Of a stretch of DNA of 64,000 nt, positions 1 to 8,870 are shown one piece after another. Under the pieces are notes generated by a model that worked only from the letters and a program-made list of their open reading frames with translations, was not told the DNA's origin and did not search any database. The position numbers and the translations under genes were made by a program. How positions within the stretch are numbered: the first letter of the stretch is position 1; every line of letters begins with the position of its first letter. Origin of the DNA: Eubacteriaceae bacterium (lineage in GTDB: Bacteria; Bacillota; Clostridia; Lachnospirales; Lachnospiraceae); contig CABJBF010000002.1 in assembly GCA_902363805.1 (NCBI GenBank), positions 124,001 to 188,000 on the forward strand, given 5' to 3'.

Positions 1-609
1 TTTGACTGTAATGTTGATGCAGATGTAATTATTGATTTTTCAACAGCTAGTGCAGTAGATGATTTATTAAAGTATGCAGTAGAAAAGAAAATTCCGGTTG
101 TTTTATGTACAACAGGTCTTACATCAGAACAGTTAGATAATGTTCAGAAGGCAAGTGAAAAAGTTGCTATTTTAAAATCAGCAAATATGTCTTTAGGAAT
201 TAACACATTAATGAAGATTTTAAAAGTTGCAACAGAAGTGTTAGCCAACAGAGGATATGATATTGAAATAGTGGAAAAGCATCATAATCAGAAATTAGAT
301 GCTCCAAGCGGAACAGCATTAGCACTTGCAGATTGTATTAATCAGGTTTTAAATAACGAATATGATTATACATATGATAGAAGCAGCAGAAGAGAAAAGA
401 GACCTGAAAAGGAAATTGGAATCTCAGCAGTAAGAGGTGGAACAATTGTAGGTGAACATGAAGTTATATATGCAGGAATTGATGAAGTAATTGAAATTAA
501 GCATACAGCTTACTCAAGAGCAGTATTTGCAAAAGGTGCTGTTGATGCAGCTAAATATCTTGCTTCTAAAGAAACAGGAATGTATAACATGGCTGATGTA
601 TTAAATTAA
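1..609 (+). CDS. dapB: 4-hydroxy-tetrahydrodipicolinate reductase (5' truncated by window edge)
   Basis: The reading frame is open from base 1 and gives about 202 residues, so some 50 N-terminal residues including the nucleotide-binding GxxGxxG are outside the window. The visible part has the family's catalytic block, EKHHNQKLDAPSGTAL, with the paired histidines and the lysine that bind the substrate, preceded by the CTTGL and NMSLGIN segments. The C-terminal VRGGTIVGEHEV block is also typical. The enzyme is cytoplasmic and reduces hydroxy-tetrahydrodipicolinate with NAD(P)H in the diaminopimelate/lysine pathway, so it feeds peptidoglycan synthesis. It is followed by a strong bidirectional terminator. 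Identification is secure. Confidence 0.96.
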   Translation, partial: FDCNVDADVIIDFSTASAVDDLLKYAVEKKIPVVLCTTGLTSEQLDNVQKASEKVAILKSANMSLGINTLMKILKVATEVLANRGYDIEIVEKHHNQKLDAPSGTALALADCINQVLNNEYDYTYDRSSRREKRPEKEIGISAVRGGTIVGEHEVIYAGIDEVIEIKHTAYSRAVFAKGAVDAAKYLASKETGMYNMADVLN

Positions 610-613
610 AATA

Positions 614-665
614 AAAAAATAGAAATAATTTTTATTGCTTTCAATTTAAATTATTTCTATTTTTT
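614..665. terminator. Bidirectional rho-independent terminator after dapB
   Basis: A perfect 17-bp inverted repeat (614-630 with 649-665) with A-rich and T-rich ends on either side of an 18-base loop can end transcription in both directions. It separates dapB from the lipoprotein gene. Confidence 0.85.
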
Positions 666-733
666 TATATATTTTTATAATTTTTGTAAAAGTGTTCATA
701 ATAAATGATGTAAAAACTTTTATGGAGGTTATT

Positions 734-1084
734 ATGAACAATATTAAAAAATACTTAGTAGCATTTGTAATGATGCTTTCAATGGTTGGATTTGTAGGCT
801 GTGGAAATAATGATGCAGCAAACGATGAAATGAATGAATCAATGAATGAAACTGTAGAAACAACAAATGAAATGACAACAGAGACTACAACAAATAGAAC
901 AGACAGAAACGAAACAACAAGAAAATCAGGAAACGTAAATAGTTCAACTGATACAAATGGTGACGGAGTTGCAGATGATGTAGTGGATGATGTTATCGAT
1001 GGTGTTGAAGATGCAGGGGATGACATCATAAACGGTGCAAGAGATAATCAGAACAATAACGAAACAAATGTAAACAAAAAATAA
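734..1084 (+). CDS. Small acidic lipoprotein, function unknown
   Basis: The start at 734 is chosen because GGAGG lies at 724-728. An in-frame codon at 692 has no ribosome binding site and would put residues ahead of the signal peptide. The protein has 116 residues: a basic then hydrophobic signal peptide ending in GFVGC, a plausible lipobox, followed by a low-complexity Asn/Thr/Glu-rich stretch. Near residues 75-85 is DTNGDGVADD, which resembles the Asp-rich calcium-binding loops of thrombospondin type 3 or dockerin repeats. The rest is Asp-rich. It is probably tethered to the outer face of the membrane. I do not recognise a function. It precedes a wall amidase by 65 bases on the same strand. 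Confidence 0.75.
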   Translation: MNNIKKYLVAFVMMLSMVGFVGCGNNDAANDEMNESMNETVETTNEMTTETTTNRTDRNETTRKSGNVNSSTDTNGDGVADDVVDDVIDGVEDAGDDIINGARDNQNNNETNVNKK

Positions 1085-1149
1085 AATATAGGTATTTTTG
1101 GTAAGCCATAAGCATACTATATGATAACGAATTTGTTATTAAGGTGTTT

Positions 1150-1923
1150 ATGGCTTATAAAATTATGTTGGACCCGGGACATGGTGGAACAGACCCCGGG
1201 GCCGTTTATGAAGGCAGACAGGAGAAAGATGATGCGTTACGACTTGCTACAGCGGTAGGGGAGATTTTAAGAAATAATGGATATGATGTGGAATTTACAA
1301 GAACATCAGATGTCTATGATACCCCATTTGAAAAAGCAACTAAGACAAATAATGCAGGAGCAGATTTATTTGTATCATTTCATAGAAATTCTGCACCTAC
1401 AGCAAATCAGTATAGTGGAGTGCAGAGTTTAGTATATGATGACAGTGGCTTAAAATCACAACTTGCCAGAAATATTAATGCAAATCTTACAAAGATAGGA
1501 TTTGAAGATAAAGGAGTCGTTGAAAGACCTAATTTAGTAGTTTTAAAAAGAACAAAGATGCCGGCAGTATTAATAGAAGCAGGCTTCATTAATTCAGATA
1601 GTGATAATAAATTATTTGATGAAAAATTCTATGAAATAGCAAATGCAATAGCATGTGCAATAATGGAAACTCTTGAAAATTATGATACGAAGGATGCTGA
1701 TGGAAACACATATACAGTACAGGTTGGTGCATTTAGAAACAGACAGTTAGCAAATAATATGGCGTATAAATTAAGACAACAGGGGTATCCGGCAGATGTC
1801 ATATTTGAGAACGGATTGTATAAGGTACAGGTTGGAGTGTTTGATGATATTGATAATGCTGCGATGATGGAAATGAATTTAAGAAATGTAGGATATAACA
1901 CATTTATTCCAAGAAGATATTAA
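1150..1923 (+). CDS. N-acetylmuramoyl-L-alanine amidase with C-terminal SPOR domain
   Basis: The protein has 257 residues from ATG 1150, behind AAGGTG at 1141. A GTG at 1144 is in frame but overlaps the ribosome binding site. Residues 1-180 are an Amidase_3 (zinc) domain: MLDPGHGGTDPGA with a zinc histidine, a glutamate in GRQEKD, SFHRNSAP with the second histidine, and the catalytic glutamate in VLIEAGFINSDSDN. Residues 188-257 form a SPOR domain (YTVQVGAF and YKVQVGVFDD), which binds denuded septal glycan. The enzyme would cut the bond between muramic acid and the stem peptide. I see no clear signal peptide, so export is unexplained. This domain order is common in spore-forming Clostridia (CwlC/CwlD-like). 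Confidence 0.9.
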   Translation: MAYKIMLDPGHGGTDPGAVYEGRQEKDDALRLATAVGEILRNNGYDVEFTRTSDVYDTPFEKATKTNNAGADLFVSFHRNSAPTANQYSGVQSLVYDDSGLKSQLARNINANLTKIGFEDKGVVERPNLVVLKRTKMPAVLIEAGFINSDSDNKLFDEKFYEIANAIACAIMETLENYDTKDADGNTYTVQVGAFRNRQLANNMAYKLRQQGYPADVIFENGLYKVQVGVFDDIDNAAMMEMNLRNVGYNTFIPRRY

Positions 1924-1927
1924 TATA

Positions 1928-1985
1928 GAGATGTTGGGGTCAAAAGTTTTCGACTTTTTTCCTGACGGATGCGATGCTCGGTTAA
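1928..1985 (-). repeat. Degenerate third copy of the dispersed hairpin repeat (inverted)
   Basis: Read on the minus strand, this stretch matches the 15219-15290 repeat in pieces: a GATGTTGGGG block, a CAAAAG block, then ACGGAT and GATGC/CGG pieces, with gaps. It looks like a decayed copy in the opposite orientation. Confidence 0.4.
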
Positions 1986-2053
1986 TATATAGAGTTATTA
2001 TGAATAGTTTTAAGACTTCTATATTTAATTTTTCATTTAAATAATAACTTATG

Positions 2054-2097
2054 GAAACGCTCTGATATCAAAAAATAAATTTGATATTAGGCGTTTC
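2054..2097 (+). terminator. Hairpin, probable terminator after the amidase gene
   Basis: GAAACGC...TGATATCA at 2054-2070 pairs with TGATATTA...GCGTTTC at 2082-2097 across a short A-rich loop, followed by a T-rich tract. It is the only strong hairpin in the 446-base gap before nadE. Confidence 0.6.
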
Positions 2098-2161
2098 TTG
2101 TTCTGTTATTTATGACAAAATCATGAATATAACATAAAAAGCATTACGTTGAATGTATATT

Positions 2162-2201
2162 AAAAAATAGGTATACATTAAGATTATAAAAAATAGGTAT
2201 A
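2162..2201 (+). repeat. Two direct repeats upstream of nadE
   Basis: The 14-base word AAAAAATAGGTATA occurs at 2162-2175 and 2188-2201, 26 bases apart start to start. The repeats lie about 75 bases upstream of the candidate nadE promoter. They could be a direct-repeat operator or chance in AT-rich DNA. I do not know a regulator for them. Confidence 0.35.
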
Positions 2202-2276
2202 TAATTAATTAAAATTGGACATTCATTAAATGTATATCATAAAAGCAATATAAAAAGAGACAATTTACGTGAAATG

Positions 2277-2306
2277 TTGACAATAAATTTGACAATGGGG
2301 TATCAT
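2277..2306 (+). promoter_or_regulatory. Candidate sigma-A promoter of nadE
   Basis: TTGACA at 2277-2282 and TATCAT at 2301-2306 are separated by 18 bases, 63 bases before the nadE start. Confidence 0.5.
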
Positions 2307-2369
2307 TAGAGGTAAGCGTGTATTAAAATATTAATTCACGAATATATAACACAGGAGATATGGATTGAC

Positions 2370-4445
2370 ATGAATAACGGATTTATAAAGGTTGCGTGCG
2401 CAACTCCTAAAATTAAAGTAGGAGATTGTGAATATAACGCTAAAGAGATATGTAAATTAATTGATGAAGTTTATGATAATGGAGCACAGTTTGTTGTATT
2501 CCCTGAATTATGTATTACGGGATATACATGCAGCGATTTGTTCTGGCAGCAGCACATGCTAAAAAATGCAAAGAAAAAGTTGGTGGCAATAGCAAAACAT
2601 TGTGAAGATAAAGAAATTGTAGCTATAGTCGGACTCCCATTGGTATATAATGGCAAGTTATACAATGTTGCGGCAGTTGTTTATGATGGAGAGATACTTG
2701 GAATTGTACCTAAGTCATATATACCTAATTATTCCGAGTTTTATGAAGCAAGACATTTTGCATCAGGAAAAGGTGTTGAAGGATATGTTTCATTTGAAGT
2801 TACTAAGGATGAATGGAGTTTAGAAGAAAACTGCAAAGAAGGTTTTGATTATAAAATATATATGACAGAGAATGGCAAAGTTGATTTTAAACATAATCAG
2901 GATGACTTTGATGAAGACGACTGGGAAGATGATGAAGAAGATGATGAAGATTGGGATGACGATTATGATGATGAAATCCCATTTGGAACAAACATACTTT
3001 TTGACTGTGTAAATATAGAAAACTTTAAATTTGCAATCGAGATATGTGAAGATTTATGGGTGCCAAATCCACCTAGCACAAATTATGCTATGGCAGGAGC
3101 AACAGTTATAGCTAATCTTTCAGCAAGTGATGAAGTAACAGGAAAAGATAATTATCGTAAAAATCTTGTGGCAGGACAGTCAGCAAGAACAATATCAGCT
3201 TATTTGTATGCTGATGCAGGAGAGGGAGAATCTTCTACTGATTTAGTATTTGCGGCACATAATATGATAGCTGAAAATGGAACAATCTTAGCAGAGGCAA
3301 AAAGATTTACAAATGAAACAGTATATGCTGAGATAGATTTGGAAAAATTGGCTGCAGAAAGACAAAGAATGAATACATTTACAGCAGTTAGTGACGACGA
3401 TTATGAAATATGTGAAATTGATTTAGAATTAGAAGAATTTGAACTTTCAAGAGAAATTGATAATACACCATTTGTACCAAAGGATGAAGAAAAGAGAAAT
3501 AAGAGATGTGAAGAAATTCTTACAATTCAGACAATGGGACTTAAGAAACGTTTAGAACATACTAATTGTAAAAATGCAGTTATAGGAATATCAGGTGGAC
3601 TTGATTCCACATTGGCACTGCTTGTTACCGTAAGGGCATTTGATGCACTTAATATTGACAGAAGCAACATAATTGCAGTTACAATGCCGGGATTTGGTAC
3701 AACTGACAGAACATATAATAATGCAGTTACACTTGTAAAAGAACTTGGATGTGAACTAAAAGAAGTAAATATTGCTGATGCAGTAACACTTCATTTAAAA
3801 CAGTTAGGACATAGTATAGATAATCACGACATTACTTATGAAAATGCACAGGCAAGACAAAGAACTTATTTGCTTATGGATTTTGCAAATGAATATAATG
3901 GAATGGTTATTGGAACAGGCGATATGTCGGAACTTGCATTAGGATGGGCTACTTATAATGGAGACCATATGTCTATGTATGGTGTAAATGCGGGAGTCCC
4001 GAAAACGTTGGTAAGACATTTAGTTCATTATTTTGCAGACACATGTGGAGTAAAGAAATTAGCAGACATTTTATTTGATGTGCTAGATACACCTGTAAGT
4101 CCTGAATTACTGCCACCTACTAAGAATGGAAAAATAGCACAGAAAACAGAGGATGTAGTTGGACCATATGAATTGCATGACTTTTTCTTATATTATATTT
4201 TAAGATTTGGATTTGAACCTAAGAAGGTATTATATTTAGCTGAACACGCATTTGATGGAAAATATGATAAAGAAACTATTTTGAAATGGTTAAAGACATT
4301 TTACAGAAGATTCTTTTCGCAGCAGTTTAAACGTTCATGCCTTCCTGACGGACCAAAGGTAGGAAGCGTTGCGGTTTCACCTAGAGGAGATTTGAGAATG
4401 CCAAGTGATGCAGTAGTACGTGAGTGGTTAGAAGAATTAGAGTAA
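2370..4445 (+). CDS. nadE: Glutamine-dependent NAD+ synthetase
   Basis: The enzyme makes NAD+ from nicotinate adenine dinucleotide, with ammonia from glutamine. Residues 1-300 are a nitrilase-type glutaminase with a plausible Glu-Lys-Cys triad: E46 in FPELCITGYT, K near 115 in VPKSYIPNY, and C near 226 in EICEDLWVP. Residues 380-691 form the ATP pyrophosphatase/synthetase domain, with the loop SGGLDST near 407 and GTGDMSELALGW downstream. At 691 residues it is longer than typical (about 640). Much of the excess is a very acidic insert near residues 178-202 inside the glutaminase domain, made almost only of Asp, Glu and Trp. The start at 2370 is supported by AGGAGA at 2352. The gene is monocistronic, with a terminator at 4523. 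Confidence 0.95.
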   Translation: MNNGFIKVACATPKIKVGDCEYNAKEICKLIDEVYDNGAQFVVFPELCITGYTCSDLFWQQHMLKNAKKKLVAIAKHCEDKEIVAIVGLPLVYNGKLYNVAAVVYDGEILGIVPKSYIPNYSEFYEARHFASGKGVEGYVSFEVTKDEWSLEENCKEGFDYKIYMTENGKVDFKHNQDDFDEDDWEDDEEDDEDWDDDYDDEIPFGTNILFDCVNIENFKFAIEICEDLWVPNPPSTNYAMAGATVIANLSASDEVTGKDNYRKNLVAGQSARTISAYLYADAGEGESSTDLVFAAHNMIAENGTILAEAKRFTNETVYAEIDLEKLAAERQRMNTFTAVSDDDYEICEIDLELEEFELSREIDNTPFVPKDEEKRNKRCEEILTIQTMGLKKRLEHTNCKNAVIGISGGLDSTLALLVTVRAFDALNIDRSNIIAVTMPGFGTTDRTYNNAVTLVKELGCELKEVNIADAVTLHLKQLGHSIDNHDITYENAQARQRTYLLMDFANEYNGMVIGTGDMSELALGWATYNGDHMSMYGVNAGVPKTLVRHLVHYFADTCGVKKLADILFDVLDTPVSPELLPPTKNGKIAQKTEDVVGPYELHDFFLYYILRFGFEPKKVLYLAEHAFDGKYDKETILKWLKTFYRRFFSQQFKRSCLPDGPKVGSVAVSPRGDLRMPSDAVVREWLEELE

Positions 4446-4522
4446 TTATAGCAAATAATATGTATGCGAAATTATTTGTACATGAATAATTTCCATAAAA
4501 TAAAATTTTGTATATTAATAAT

Positions 4523-4560
4523 AAAAATAGGATGGAACATAATTGTCTCATCCTATTTTT
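4523..4560. terminator. Terminator between nadE and the convergent minus-strand gene
   Basis: AAAAATAGGATG (4523-4534) pairs with CATCCTATTTTT (4549-4560). A/T tracts on both sides make it usable from both directions, matching the convergent arrangement. Confidence 0.8.
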
Positions 4561-4681
4561 TATAATTTATTATGCTGATATTTTTATAAATAAGAGTGAT
4601 ATCAGCTTTGCAAAAGTGTTGTTGCAAATTAACTTTAAAGATTTGCAAATTAAAACCTGACACAAAAATATTTTATTGAAA

Positions 4682-5110
4682 TTATTTGGCCGAATTAATT
4701 GTATCGCATATTGCATTATATAATACAGAATATGTATATTGGCTTTCAGGATTGTAAGATACGTTTTCTAATGACTGAGTTGATACAATCTGATTAGCAA
4801 TATCCTCAAAAGCAGGTTTCACTAAAGGATACATTGTAGCTACGGAATCATCAATATTTTCAATTGTAATGGAATTTATGTGGTTATCATCTAAAACTAC
4901 CTGAATTTCCATAGGATTTCCGTTTAACGTGATATAAGAGGAATAAACACCGGCCTTATAAGTGCAATCACTTGCAGGAGCCGAAGTAGTGGTGTCTTTT
5001 CTAAACATTAAAACTAAGGTTATTATTAAGGCGATTCCAAGGACAATTAATATAAATGTATATATAAGTTCTTTAAGATGAAAAACCATAAATTTAGGAC
5101 TTTTACTCAT
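4682..5110 (-). CDS. Membrane-anchored protein with FMN-binding-like domain
   Basis: The start at 5110 is chosen because GGAGGT sits just upstream (complement of 5119-5124). The longer open frame to 5299 runs into a repeat. The protein has 142 residues: a short cytoplasmic N-terminus, one transmembrane helix at about residues 17-38, then an external domain. The pattern YKAGVYSSYITLNG...IQVVLDDNHINSITIENIDD...QSLENV...YSVLYNAICDTI resembles the FMN_bind fold of RnfG/NqrC proteins. However, the Ser/Thr-Gly-Ala-Thr flavinylation motif is missing, so covalent FMN is unlikely. Function is unknown. It is transcribed away from addB. Confidence 0.6.
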   Translation of the reverse strand: MSKSPKFMVFHLKELIYTFILIVLGIALIITLVLMFRKDTTTSAPASDCTYKAGVYSSYITLNGNPMEIQVVLDDNHINSITIENIDDSVATMYPLVKPAFEDIANQIVSTQSLENVSYNPESQYTYSVLYNAICDTINSAK

Positions 5111-5221
5111 GATGTGTGACCTCCGAAAACTGTATAGGTTTTTATAATTAAATCTATGAGCAAAAACATAAAAGTATGATGAAAAAACAGCAAAAATTAT
5201 ATATAATAATTTAAGAATGCC

Positions 5222-5412
5222 AGGGTCAAAAGGTTTGAGCACACATGAGCTTGCTAATAAGTGGGTGAAAGACCTTGTGACCCGCCCCAATATGAGCAAA
5301 AAAGCGGGAGAATTCCCACGATATGCGAATATTTTGTAGGATTGTGGGAGTGCGTAGCACGGAACAATCCGTAGGCATCAAAGGTGGAACTTTTGCCCAG
5401 GCATCATTTAAG
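5222..5412 (+). repeat. Dispersed intergenic repeat with nested hairpins
   Basis: An imperfect inverted repeat, GGGTCAAAAGG (5222) against CCTTGTGACCC (up to 5283), is followed by a core at 5336-5381. The core holds GGATTGT (5339-5345) pairing with ACAATCC (5364-5370) around an inner GTGC-GTA-GCAC hairpin, then GTAGGCATCAA and CTTTTGCCC. The core recurs almost unchanged at 15219-15264. No protein is coded here. It fills the space between the minus-strand gene and addB. Confidence 0.65.
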
Positions 5413-5436
5413 GAAATATAAAGAATGGAGACGGAT

Positions 5437-8400
5437 ATGTCATTAACATTTATTGTAGGAAGCGCAGGCTCAGGTAAGTCACATTTATTATATGAAAGAC
5501 TTACAAATAACGCTTCAAAATATGAAAATAGAAATGAAGATTATATAGCTTTGGTTCCTGAACAGTATTCAATGGAAGCCCAGAGAGAAATTTTGCTTGC
5601 TTCAGATAGACACGGAAGTTTTAACACTGAGGTAGTAAGTTTTCAGAGACTTGCAGTTGGTATATTTGAAGAACTTGGAATGACAGATATTAAGGTTATG
5701 GACGATTTGGGAAAAACTCTCGTTGTCCGTAAAGTATTAGAAATTTGCAAAAAAGACCTTAAGTATTATCATAACAAAGCAAATATGCCGGGATTTGTGG
5801 ATAGAGCAAAAACTTTAATAACCGAATTAAAGCAATATAATTATAGAACACAAGATTTGGAAAAGATGATTGATGATGTAAAAGGTCATAACATTTTAAG
5901 AAATAAATTAATTGATACTAAAACGATTGCGGAAGAATTTGACAATTACATAAATGAAAAAATGATTACGATGGAAGAAGTGTTGAGCATTTTTTGTAAT
6001 GTAATGGAAAAGTCAGAAAAAATAAGAAAAACACATATTTATATTGACGGTTTTACAGGGTTTACACCTATTCAGTATATGGTTTTAGAAAAATTAATAA
6101 AATATGCAAGAGAAGTTACTGTAGCAATAACTCTTCCTGAAAATGAAGCTGATTTTAACGGATATAATGACAGAGAATTATTTGCACTCAGCAAAGAAAC
6201 AATTGTAAAGTTAAGAGAATTGGCAATAAGAAATAGTGTCGAAATCGAAAATACGGTTATTGTAAATAAAGGAAAAAGACCGATACGAATTGCTGATAAT
6301 GATGAACTTTGTTATTTAGAAGAAAATATATTTAGAAATAGAGCTTTAAAACCTTATGATAAAGAATGCAAAAATTTAGAAATGCATGTAACATCTAATC
6401 CAAAAGAAGAGGCAAGATGGATTGCAAATGAAATTTCTAAGTTGATGATTACAGGAAATTATAAATATAAAGATATCGCTGTAGTAGTTTCTGATATGGA
6501 AGGATATTATAGATTTATTCAGGATGAATTTAGAAAATCAGGCATTCCGAATTTTATAGATTATAAGAGAGATATATCTAAAAATCCTTTTATTGACGGT
6601 ATAGTAGCTGCAATTGAAGTGGTTGAGAAAGATTTTTCATATGAAAGTTTATTTAGGTTTTTAAAATTAGGAATTACGGATATTGACAGAGAAGATATTG
6701 ATATAATTGAAAATTATGTAATTCAGTCAGGAAGAAGAGGATTTAACAGTTACAACAGAAAATGGGAAAAGCAGTATAAAAATATCAGCGAAGAAGAATT
6801 TGAAAATATTAATTTGATAAGAGAAAAAATCATAGAAATGTTTTCTGATTTGAGGAAAGACTTAAAGATAAAAAATGCAGATATAACTAATTTTACAAAG
6901 AGTATTTACAAATTTATTTTAAACAATGACTGGCAGCTTAAGATACAAAAACATAAAGTGGAATGTGATGAAGCAGGCAGACTGGATGAAGCAAAAGAAT
7001 ACGAACAGATTTATGAAACCATTATAAAAATGCTTAATAAGCTTGTGGAATTTTTAGGTGATGAAATTGTGTCGGTAAAAGAGTTCAGACAGATTGTTGA
7101 ATCCGGATTTGCAAGTCAGAAAGTTGGAATAATTCCTCCCGGTCTTGATACGGTAATGGTTGGTGATTTGGAAAGAACAAGATTAAAAGATATTAAGAAA
7201 ATTATCTTTTTTGCAGGAGTAAATGATGGACTTGTGCCTTCTGCAAATAGTGGTAGCGGAATAATTACGGATATGGAAAGAGAATTTTTGCGCTCAGCTA
7301 ATTATGTATTAGCGCCAACAGCTAAAGAAAATATATATATTGAAAGACTTTATTTGTATGCATTATTTGCAAAGCCTACAGGTAAAATCTACTTTTCATA
7401 TAGCACATCAGGCACGGATGGTGAAGTTTTAAGAAAATCATATATTCTGTCTCTAATAAAAAGAATGTTTCCATCAATAAAAGAAATAAAGGAAAGTAGT
7501 AAGGAAAATGTTCCGGGTGATATTACAAACATCACAGAGGCGTTAGAATTTATAACAAACAGAATGCAGGAAAATAAGAGCCTTGATGGGGATAATGAGA
7601 CAAAGCAGATGATTGCAAATCTTGTTAAGAACAGGGAAGTAGAAAATGCTGTAAAGATGATAATAGAAGGAATATATTATACATCAAGACATCCAAAATT
7701 ACTGCCGGAAATTGCGAGAGGACTGTATGGTAACAGACACAACATTGGTATTACAAGACTTGAAAGATATGCTGCATGTGCATATTCACAGTTTTTAGCT
7801 AATGGTCTAAGGCTTTCAGAAAGACGAAAATTTGAAATAGCTGCATATGATATTGGCAATTTATATCATTATTCGTTAGAGTTGTTTTGCAGAAAATTAA
7901 GAAATAAAAATCTGAATTGGAGAAATTTAACAGACGAAGATATACAGAAATTAGTTGAAGAATGTGTAAATATCGTATTTGAGGAATATGAAAATAATGC
8001 CATTTCAAGTGATGCAAGAAATAAATATATTGCAAATAAAATTTTAAAAACAACTATAAATACTACAGAGATATTAAAAAGTCATATTAATGCAGGAAAG
8101 TTTGAACCGGCTTATTATGAGTCGGTAGTTGAACACGGAAAAGTAGACAGAGTGGATTTGTACGAAGATTCTGACGATGGGAAAGTGTATGTGAAAATTA
8201 TTGATTATAAATCAGGGTCAAAGAAATTTGAAATCAGTTCTACATTTTTCGGCACACAGATGCAGCTTCTTATTTATTTAGGAGATGTAATAAAAAGAGA
8301 ACAGGAAAAATATAAGGACAAACAGGTTTTGCCGGCAGGTGCATTTTATTATGAAATTAAAGACCCTTATACTAATGGTCTGACAAAAACAGAAAAAAAT

Positions 8401-8868
8401 AAAATCATGAAAGACAGTTCGTTTACAAAAGAAGAACTAAAGGAAAGACTTGCCTGTGAAATCAATAAGAAAAGATTTAAAGAGTATAAGATGTCAGGTA
8501 TTTTTACAGACGATATCAACGTGCTAAAAAATATAGATGAAAATATGGAAAAATCTTCGGATATTATTCCTGTGAGAATTAAAAGAGATGAAAGTTATTA
8601 CGCAGATGTAATGGCGATTGATAATAAGCATTTTGGTGAACTTATTAATTATGTTTCAGATATGGCAGATAAGTTTAAAGAAGAAATTTGCGAGGGAAAT
8701 ATTGATGTTAATCCTATAGAAAAGGCATGTACATATTGCCCATATGCAGGTATGTGTAGTTTTGATGTAAATGCAGGAGATAAGTATACGGAGGTTCCCG
8801 GATATAAATTGCCTGAAGTAATTTCTAAGTTAGATGAGATGTATGAAGATTCGGAAGGAGAAAAATAA
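5437..8868 (+). CDS. addB: ATP-dependent nuclease subunit B (AddB)
   Basis: AddB is one subunit of the AddAB helicase-nuclease, which resects double-strand breaks for recombination. The protein has about 1143 residues. It opens with the Walker A loop GSAGSGKS, which in AddB carries ATPase-like residues but no motor function. The C-terminal nuclease domain has VDRVDLY, IDYKSGSKKF and GTQMQLLIYL. The iron-sulfur cysteines are visible: one in YAACAYSQF near residue 780 and three in CTYCPYAGMC near 1097-1106. I prefer ATG 5437 over ATG 5425, because GGAGACGG between them makes a ribosome binding site and the family normally begins at MSLTFIVG. Two bases separate it from addA. Confidence 0.95.
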   Translation: MSLTFIVGSAGSGKSHLLYERLTNNASKYENRNEDYIALVPEQYSMEAQREILLASDRHGSFNTEVVSFQRLAVGIFEELGMTDIKVMDDLGKTLVVRKVLEICKKDLKYYHNKANMPGFVDRAKTLITELKQYNYRTQDLEKMIDDVKGHNILRNKLIDTKTIAEEFDNYINEKMITMEEVLSIFCNVMEKSEKIRKTHIYIDGFTGFTPIQYMVLEKLIKYAREVTVAITLPENEADFNGYNDRELFALSKETIVKLRELAIRNSVEIENTVIVNKGKRPIRIADNDELCYLEENIFRNRALKPYDKECKNLEMHVTSNPKEEARWIANEISKLMITGNYKYKDIAVVVSDMEGYYRFIQDEFRKSGIPNFIDYKRDISKNPFIDGIVAAIEVVEKDFSYESLFRFLKLGITDIDREDIDIIENYVIQSGRRGFNSYNRKWEKQYKNISEEEFENINLIREKIIEMFSDLRKDLKIKNADITNFTKSIYKFILNNDWQLKIQKHKVECDEAGRLDEAKEYEQIYETIIKMLNKLVEFLGDEIVSVKEFRQIVESGFASQKVGIIPPGLDTVMVGDLERTRLKDIKKIIFFAGVNDGLVPSANSGSGIITDMEREFLRSANYVLAPTAKENIYIERLYLYALFAKPTGKIYFSYSTSGTDGEVLRKSYILSLIKRMFPSIKEIKESSKENVPGDITNITEALEFITNRMQENKSLDGDNETKQMIANLVKNREVENAVKMIIEGIYYTSRHPKLLPEIARGLYGNRHNIGITRLERYAACAYSQFLANGLRLSERRKFEIAAYDIGNLYHYSLELFCRKLRNKNLNWRNLTDEDIQKLVEECVNIVFEEYENNAISSDARNKYIANKILKTTINTTEILKSHINAGKFEPAYYESVVEHGKVDRVDLYEDSDDGKVYVKIIDYKSGSKKFEISSTFFGTQMQLLIYLGDVIKREQEKYKDKQVLPAGAFYYEIKDPYTNGLTKTEKNKIMKDSSFTKEELKERLACEINKKRFKEYKMSGIFTDDINVLKNIDENMEKSSDIIPVRIKRDESYYADVMAIDNKHFGELINYVSDMADKFKEEICEGNIDVNPIEKACTYCPYAGMCSFDVNAGDKYTEVPGYKLPEVISKLDEMYEDSEGEK

Positions 8869-8870
8869 AT

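Noticed and set aside
646..1029. Long minus-strand open frame opposite the lipoprotein gene
   Set aside because: It mirrors the low-complexity Asp/Asn/Thr codons of the plus-strand gene and lacks a ribosome binding site.
5425..5436. Earlier ATG for addB at 5425
   Set aside because: The stretch between the two ATGs is the ribosome binding site, and the family begins at the second.
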